From Bactrocera neohumeralis (Eukaryota; Arthropoda; Insecta; Diptera; Tephritidae), in the NCBI RefSeq assembly GCF_024586455.1, contig NC_065920.1, forward strand, positions 18,872,144-18,936,143: a stretch of 64,000 bases of DNA, written 5' to 3'. Shown piece after piece: positions 58,241 through 64,000 of this stretch. Both the position numbers and the translations under genes were made by a program. The notes under the pieces were generated by a model. That model did not search any database. It saw only the letters and a program-made list of their open reading frames with translations, and was not told the origin of the DNA. How positions within the stretch are numbered: position 1 is the first letter of the stretch; every line of letters starts with the position of its first letter.

Positions 58241-59629
58241 AGTCTTACCAAAAATTTATTTTTTTACGAAGAAATTAGTCAATTAGTTTTTAGAAGAAGA
58301 AGAAAAATAAATTGATAAATTGTTTAAAAGTCTGTTAGATAAAATAACTCATTTTATCGTTAAATTTGAAATGTTATTTTTTGTACATTTATATGTATTT
58401 GTCATATTTTTAGCATTTAATTAACATCTGCCTGTAAATGGAAAAAATCAACAAATTCTAGCTTTATTTTAGTTTAGTTTAAACTATGCAACTACTATAA
58501 TGGTTATGGTTTTTCTAACAAACCTTATGTGTCTAGTCAGTATAGGGCTTATATATGCTATATTTATTGGAAAGCTTCATTTCAGATCCTCACGTTGACG
58601 TTTTCAAAAATTATTTCTTGAATTTCAATGCAAAAAAAAAATTCAATAAAAATACCGCAAGACTTACTTTTTTACATTCAATTTAATGTCATATAGTCAA
58701 ATGAGTAACAGGGCGTAAATAAAAAAAATCAAGATTCTACTTTTATTTTCGTTTAGTTTAACCTATGCAAATGATTTTCCCTTAACTTTCAACTACTTAA
58801 ACTAAATAGGATGAAATACAAAATTGCATTCTGAAAACCTTGACCTCTTATAACAGCACCTTTAACACTGAAGTCTGTATACCCACTGCCCACCCCACTT
58901 CACGCATTTAAAATCATCATAATGTTGTTAGTGTTAAACGCCTGCACGAAATCACAATCATATTCAGCAAATTATACATAATCGTACTTGCATACAAACA
59001 TACATAATCAAGCATAAATTGGAAAACTACTCATATCAATGTTAAAAGTTGCCTTAGATTGAAATTTTTTATAAAATAATAATAAACAAGTAAGTTTTGG
59101 ATGAACATTTATGAAACATAGACAAAAATCAAAATAATTTAATAATAAATAACAAAAAATACATTATTGAAATTCAAAGCGAATACAGCATTTAGTCGCA
59201 AAACAAATTAGCGAATGAGAAAATAGCAAAAAGTAGTAGGAAATTGTAGCAAAATATGTTATAAATATTATTTAAAAAATAATAATTTTAATATAGATTT
59301 TAGAAACGAATTAAATATTATCAACACAGTGTGACAGCAAAAATAGTTTTTACGGCTCTAAACCAGATGAAAATTTTTTCGGCTATGAAAAAATAATTTT
59401 CGTTGTAATGAAAATATAAGTTGCAATAGTAGCGGTACACTCAATTTCACATCATGAATTAGTTGGCATAACGGACCTTTGTTCTAAGCTGTCCAAGTGA
59501 GCTGCTTCTTTGGATCGACGTTTTAATCTAACCTAATGTCATATTTGGTATTAATTTCATACGTCAAAATAGCGGGAGTATTTTTGAAGAGGTACCCAAG
59601 GACATTAACGTAATGTCTTCTTTCATGTT
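58241..59629. other. AT-rich intergenic DNA
   Basis: No gene and no recognised element. TTTTAGTTTAGTTTAA-like phrases recur at about 58470 and 58750, and AAATAAAAAAATCAA-type runs are common. Confidence 0.6.
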
Positions 59630-59850
59630 CTTCTTCTTGATTGGCGTAGACACCGCTTACGCGGTTATAACCGAGTTTTCTTTTTTTTGGGGGGCGGGGT
59701 TTTTTACGTGACGGGTCCCAAACCCAGCGCACAACCCTGGGGAAGGATGTTTCGCCTTCTCACTTTAGGTCACCTTTAAACGAATGTTTTTTGGCTACCC
59801 AGAGGATACTTGGTCTTAGACCGGAAGTCGTGAGCTGCTTGAGTCTTACT
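59630..59850 (-). repeat. LINE-derived scraps
   Basis: GGCGTAGACACCGCTTACGC/GGTTATAACCGAG (59640) matches the 3'-end string at 31570. AAGTCGTGAGCTGCTTGAG (59826) is shared with 57603 in the endonuclease fragment. The order suggests two pieces of one LINE joined. Confidence 0.6.
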
Positions 59851-60645
59851 ATTACTGACTCCTAAAAAATTCACATTAAGTGCTTGTCAAGTTTCAGAAT
59901 GTTTTTAATTAAAATAGGGGCTACCAAACATTTACATTTCACATTAAATGTGCGAAAAATTTCAAAACTTTTTTAAAATCATTTAAATTAAGAAAGGCAT
60001 TCCCAAAAAATCACATTTAGTGAGCGACAAATTGCATATCCTTTTTTTAAATTAAGACAGTGGTTTCCAAGCAATTTCACAATAAGTGAGCGAAAAACTT
60101 TTTGGAAATCAACACAGTGGCTCCCAAACAATTCACAATAAGTGCGCGAAAACTTTCAGTTTTTTTTTAAATTATTTTTTAATTAAGACAGGGATTCTCA
60201 AAAAAATTCACATTCAGTGGGCACCAAATTTCATAAACTTTTTTTAATTAAGACAGTGGCTCTCAAACAATTTTTCGATAAGTGAGCGACATGTTTCAGA
60301 AATAGTTTTTTTAGCTAAGGTGTTCCCAAATAATTTAACATTTATACGCAAATTTTTCAGAACTTTTTTTTTTAAATTTAGACAGGGTTTCCCAAAGAAA
60401 AACACGTTAATGGGCGAAAAATTTTATATTTTTTTTTTTCAGACAGTGACTTCCAAACAATTTCACAATAAGTGAGCGACAAGTTTCAGAAACTTTTTTT
60501 TTAACTAAGGCAGGGGTTCCCAAAAAAATTCACATTAGGTGGGCGACATACATATTTCAGAAACATTTTTATTTAAGGCAGGGGTTCCCAACCAATTTCA
60601 CATTAAGTACATATGTATATGACAAGCTTTCAGAAACTTTTTTCA
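59846..60645. repeat. ~62-bp tandem array with hAT-end-like motif
   Basis: About twelve diverged units of the form (A)AGACAGTGGCTTCCCAAACA, ATTTCACAATAAGTGAGCGA, CAAGTTTCAGAAACTTTTTT. The phrases CAGTGGCTCCCAAACAA, CAGGGGTTCCCAAAAAA and CAGGGGTTCCCAACC recur through the array. They resemble the CAGNGGTTCCCAAAC terminal repeat of many hAT transposons. No ORF. Confidence 0.85.
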
Positions 60646-61833
60646 TCCCCGACCTAGGGCTTGATTAACACTATTAACACAATTTCTAATAACACCGAGT
60701 TGCAATAACGTCTGTTATTTTTGTTAAAACCAGGTCATCCGGGACTCTTTAACTCTTTTTTTATGATAATGTCTTATAAAAAGGTACTAAATTTTAAAAT
60801 TTTCGTATAATCCAGGGGCATAATTTGGAAAACGAAATATGTACAAATTTATTGAGATACCGTTTGTAATCCAAACTTATAACGGTATTAACAGGGATTT
60901 TATCGTGATTTTTATATAATGTGACAAAATGGCGTATAAGTACTGTTATGTTGCAGCTCATCAAGCGTTCTATGAAGTTATAGACAAATCGATTCTTCTT
61001 CTTCTTCGACTATTATTAATTCTCACAAATGTGTACCGCGTAAATAAAAAAAAACAAAAATAGTTGAAAATGTAGATTGAATAAAAATACAGAAAATACC
61101 AAAGCTATGTAGTTTAAATGCAGCAAAAATACAAAAATATAATATAAATAAAAACAACAAAAAAACAATATATATACATATTTATAAATAACTACCTGCA
61201 TACATATTCGTATGTGTGTATACTATTGTTGCAAGCCGAGAAAGCACAAATGGTAAATTAGTAAAGAATACAAATAATAACTAATGTATGACAAAAATTG
61301 TTATTTGCACACAAAACAAATAAAATTACAACAAATGAATAAAAATATGGAAAATTATGTGTTTTTGTAGTTCTTTTATATTTGTTGTATTTTTTTTTTT
61401 ATAAATTTCTATTTAAAATATTTTATTTTTATTTATTATTTTTAATTTTATTTTGTATTATTTTTTCAGTTTATATTATTTTCATATTTTTTTTTTGCTT
61501 TTTTACGCTGAAAAAAATTTTATTAATTTTTATTTTTTAATTTTTTATTATTTTTTAGTTCTTTCAACCTAATTGGCATTTATTTTGAAAAAAGAATTGG
61601 AAAATAAATTTTTCTACGTGGGTTGCTGAACAACGGGTAAGTGAATTTAATACTTAATCTTTAAACTATTTGAACATCGTATTCATATGTCACAAGAGTC
61701 AAAAATGCAATGACAAAATAGGTATACATACATACATACATACATACACTTTAATTTTTATAACGGCCTGAACTTGTAACAGAACTTGTTACTGTTGTTT
61801 GTTTGACTGTATCGAGCAAAGTAATTTTTTTAA
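60646..61833. other. AT-rich intergenic DNA
   Basis: Low-complexity T-rich tract (61380-61560) and a CATACATACATACATACATA microsatellite (about 61727-61748). No gene. Confidence 0.65.
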
Positions 61834-62528
61834 GGGGTTACATGGGCTTCTTCGGGTAAAAAACAACCTTTTTTCAACAATTTTTTTCATATAAAAAATG
61901 AGATATTTTATTAGAATTTTGTATTGTTACAAGTACATATACGCTATTAACAATAGAAATTCTGAAAATTTTGCAAAAAAATATTTTAAACTTGGCCGTT
62001 GCGACGCCATTTCCGGTGACCCCTCGGAAAAAAGATGCAGGCAGGATAACTCCTTACAAAATCATCTAAAGTGAAAAAATACGTGTTATAGTTACAACCT
62101 TAACTTAGAACTTGGACGAAGGAAAAAAACTGAAAATTGAATTTTTGACAAAAATTTTTACAAAAAATTAAAATTTTAGTGAAAATTACGTGACATTTTT
62201 TTTCAAATAGTTGTAATTAAAAAAATCCTTCGTCCAAGCCTTTAAGAATTGTAGATCAAAGACCTGTGTAAAATTTCATGAAGATCGGTTGAGTAGTTCT
62301 CGAGAAATCTTGCCAACCGACTTCAAGAACACAGTTTCGAGAAAAACGCGTTTAAAGACGGCGCACTTGGCCTAGCTAGCTTCGAGAAGTTGTCAAGGCT
62401 GTATCTCAGAAACTATTTCTCTGATCAACCCGAAAATTTTAGACAATATTTTAGAGGTTTTGTAAATTAATCAGTTAATAAGACAATAAAAAATTGTTTT
62501 TTTGAAACCCGTAAACCCATGTAACCCC
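61834..62528. mobile_element. 695-bp TTAA-flanked non-autonomous element
   Basis: GGGGTTACATGGG begins at 61834 and its complement CCCATGTAACCCC ends at 62528. Both sides are flanked by TTAA (61830-61833 and 62529-62532). Inner ends also pair loosely (CTTCTTCGGGTAAAAAACAA against TTTACGGGTTTCAAAAAAAC). No transposase frame. The TTAA duplication is typical of piggyBac-group elements, though the alternative (TA duplication plus an AGGGG end) cannot be excluded. Confidence 0.8.
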
Positions 62529-62860
62529 TTAATATATTCTACTATATATTCCTCCTTGATAACCATGCATAATCAATCGTTACATTTCTACGTTTATATT
62601 TTTTTCTAACATCATTTAAAAAACAATTTATATATTTAGAACTCAATTAAGAATATATTTTATAAATTATTTTTGAAATTCTGCATTTGAACGTGATGAC
62701 TCCCCCATTATTTTCTATATTGTTTCTAAGTTTATATTTCGTTCTTATTAAGCATCGCTTTTCTTTTTTGCTAAGGCTTACTATTTCTTTTATTATAATC
62801 GATCAAAGAGTTTTTACCTACATATGTACATGTAGGATACACTACTATGGGCAAAAAATA

Positions 62861-63440
62861 GTAAGACTTTGTTTAAACTTTTAAAATTGTAAATTCATTC
62901 ATTAAAATCTATGTCGTCCCCCTCAAAGTAATCCACTTGGCCCCAATACCGTTGTGCCAACGTTTTTTCCAATCCTCGAAACAGTTTTTAAAGTCAATTT
63001 CCGGAATAGCCTTCAATGCGCGTGGCGATTAACGTTGAATGTGTTCAACTAACTCAAAACAGTTTCCCAAAAGCGGTCGTTTGAGTTTGCTGAATAGCCA
63101 GAAGTCATAAGGAGCTAAATCAGGCGAATACGGTATTTTGTGGCACAATGTTGGTTAAAAATTTGGCGAAAAACTCACGAAGACTCAGTGTAATATGAGA
63201 CTGTGCATTATCGTGGTGCGAAAACCAAAAGTTATAGGCCCATAATTCCGGTCTCTTCGCGCAAACCACGCATAACATTGGAAAAGTATTCCTTGTTGAC
63301 AGTTTAGCGGCCCGGAAGAAACTCAGAGTGCACCACACCTCGATAATCGAAGAAAACTGTTAACATAACCTTTGTTTTTGACTTACCAAGACGTGGTTTT
63401 CATGGTACCAATCGTGCTTTCACTTTTCTTAGGCCCAAAT
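62861..63440 (-). pseudogene. mariner transposase fragment, minus strand
   Basis: The end sequence GTAAGACTTTGTTTAAAC at 62861 is shared with the MITE at 35.5 kb. On the minus strand going left: FFDYRGVVH, SEF and LPG, NTFPMLCVVCAKRPELW, FSHHDNAQSHITLSLREF (second catalytic Asp in HDNA), FAKFLTNIVPQ. After shifts come a PYSPD-region remnant (FA...APYDFWLF), ALKAIPEIDFKNCFEDWKKR and the C-terminal WHNGIG. The N-terminal third is missing or beyond recognition past about 63440. Confidence 0.8.
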
Positions 63441-63584
63441 GACATGTTAAATCATGAAGACGCTATTGCGAAAGAATCATACTGGCATCTAAAGCTCTAT
63501 CAATGCTCTTCTACTCATATAAGTTTTGCTTTCAACTCAAATCATCACTCACCGGGAAGAAGTAGAGCTTACTATCTTAGACTA

Positions 63585-63655
63585 TCCAATTTCCACGACA
63601 GCCTTACCGGAATGAAACCTGATATTAACCGGTCAAGGGTTATTAGTTCGATGAT
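63585..63655 (+). repeat. diverged GTCGGGTCTACG-family scrap
   Basis: CACGACAGCCTTACCGGAAT, GAAACCTGATATTAACCGGT and CAAGGGTTATTAG follow the repeat's order. Confidence 0.45.
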
Positions 63656-64000
63656 GTAATCCTGTTTGAATCGTTTTAGGTTTTAGTTTTAGGTTTTTCT
63701 TAGTTTGGACTATCCATCTAACTTAGATTGTCGTGTAGGTCACTCTGTCCGGCGTTTGTAGTATGTAGGGTCAAATTGTTGCAGTGTATTTCGAAAAGTT
63801 GTTATTGTGCACTAGCCCGAGTATTTTCAGCTTATTTATGGTGGTTAATTCCATGTTTCATCTCAGTCGATATTGTTACATCGTTCAAGTAATAAATTGG
63901 CTGGACATGAATTTGGTGGAATAATTTAAGCTTAGTTTCATCAATTTGAGATCAATCATACATTCTTAAAAGTTCGTAAAAGTTTCGAAAATCACATAGC
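63656..64000. other. non-coding right edge
   Basis: Contains TTTTAGGTTTTAGTTTTAGG (about 63675). Nothing coding is recognised. Confidence 0.5.

Noticed and set aside
1..64000. tRNA, rRNA or snRNA genes
   Set aside because: No A-box/B-box pair with a cloverleaf, and no rRNA-like stretch was seen on reading; a tRNAscan or Infernal run could still find a small one.

Overview
This window is eukaryotic, most likely from a higher (cyclorrhaphan) fly and probably a tephritid fruit fly. The evidence is: (i) two genes whose exons translate to proteins very close to Drosophila Grapes/Chk1 and TRP-gamma, with short GT-AG introns; (ii) AT-rich intergenic DNA full of ACATACATATGTATGTA-type microsatellites; (iii) many decayed mariner/Tc1 copies, including two of the DD41D 'rosa' type that I know from Ceratitis rosa and relatives. 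The exact species cannot be read from the sequence.

Layout. The left edge (1-2434, minus strand) holds the first two coding exons of grp (Chk1 kinase); the rest of that gene lies beyond the window. About 16 kb of non-coding DNA follows, with decayed transposons (a TTAA-flanked MITE, a mariner carrying a nested repeat, a Tc1-like element, a LINE tail). At 18346-19314 (minus) lies a single-exon gene for an unrecognised 322-residue acidic, serine-rich protein with a 12-residue-periodic tryptophan motif. It has a plausible 5' non-coding exon and poly(A) signal. A doubtful small ORF lies divergently at 20.4-20.9 kb.

From 26880 to 56293 (plus) runs Trpgamma, a TRPC-class cation channel. Eighteen exons from 47300 to 56293 give a complete 1147-residue channel from the usual methionine. 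Three further upstream exons (26880, 37247, 46664) join in phase and add about 129 residues at the N terminus. The first exon of that long form was not found. The large introns are packed with mobile DNA: a TA-flanked mariner with matching inverted ends, a 47/48-bp minisatellite, LINE reverse-transcriptase and tail fragments, two DD41D elements, a MITE derived from a mariner also seen at 62.9 kb, and a terminal-inverted-repeat element that fills one Trpgamma intron.

After Trpgamma (56.3-64 kb) there is no gene I can support, only repeats: a long-inverted-repeat MITE, a LINE endonuclease fragment, a tandem array whose unit carries a hAT-end-like motif, a TTAA-flanked 695-bp element and a mariner fragment.

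A dispersed repeat with a 154-bp period recurs across the window, tandem in two Trpgamma introns and single elsewhere. I found no operon, CRISPR, tRNA or rRNA. I found no convincing undescribed system; the best leads are the W-repeat protein, the long Trpgamma N terminus, the GC-AG intron and several mobile-element structures.
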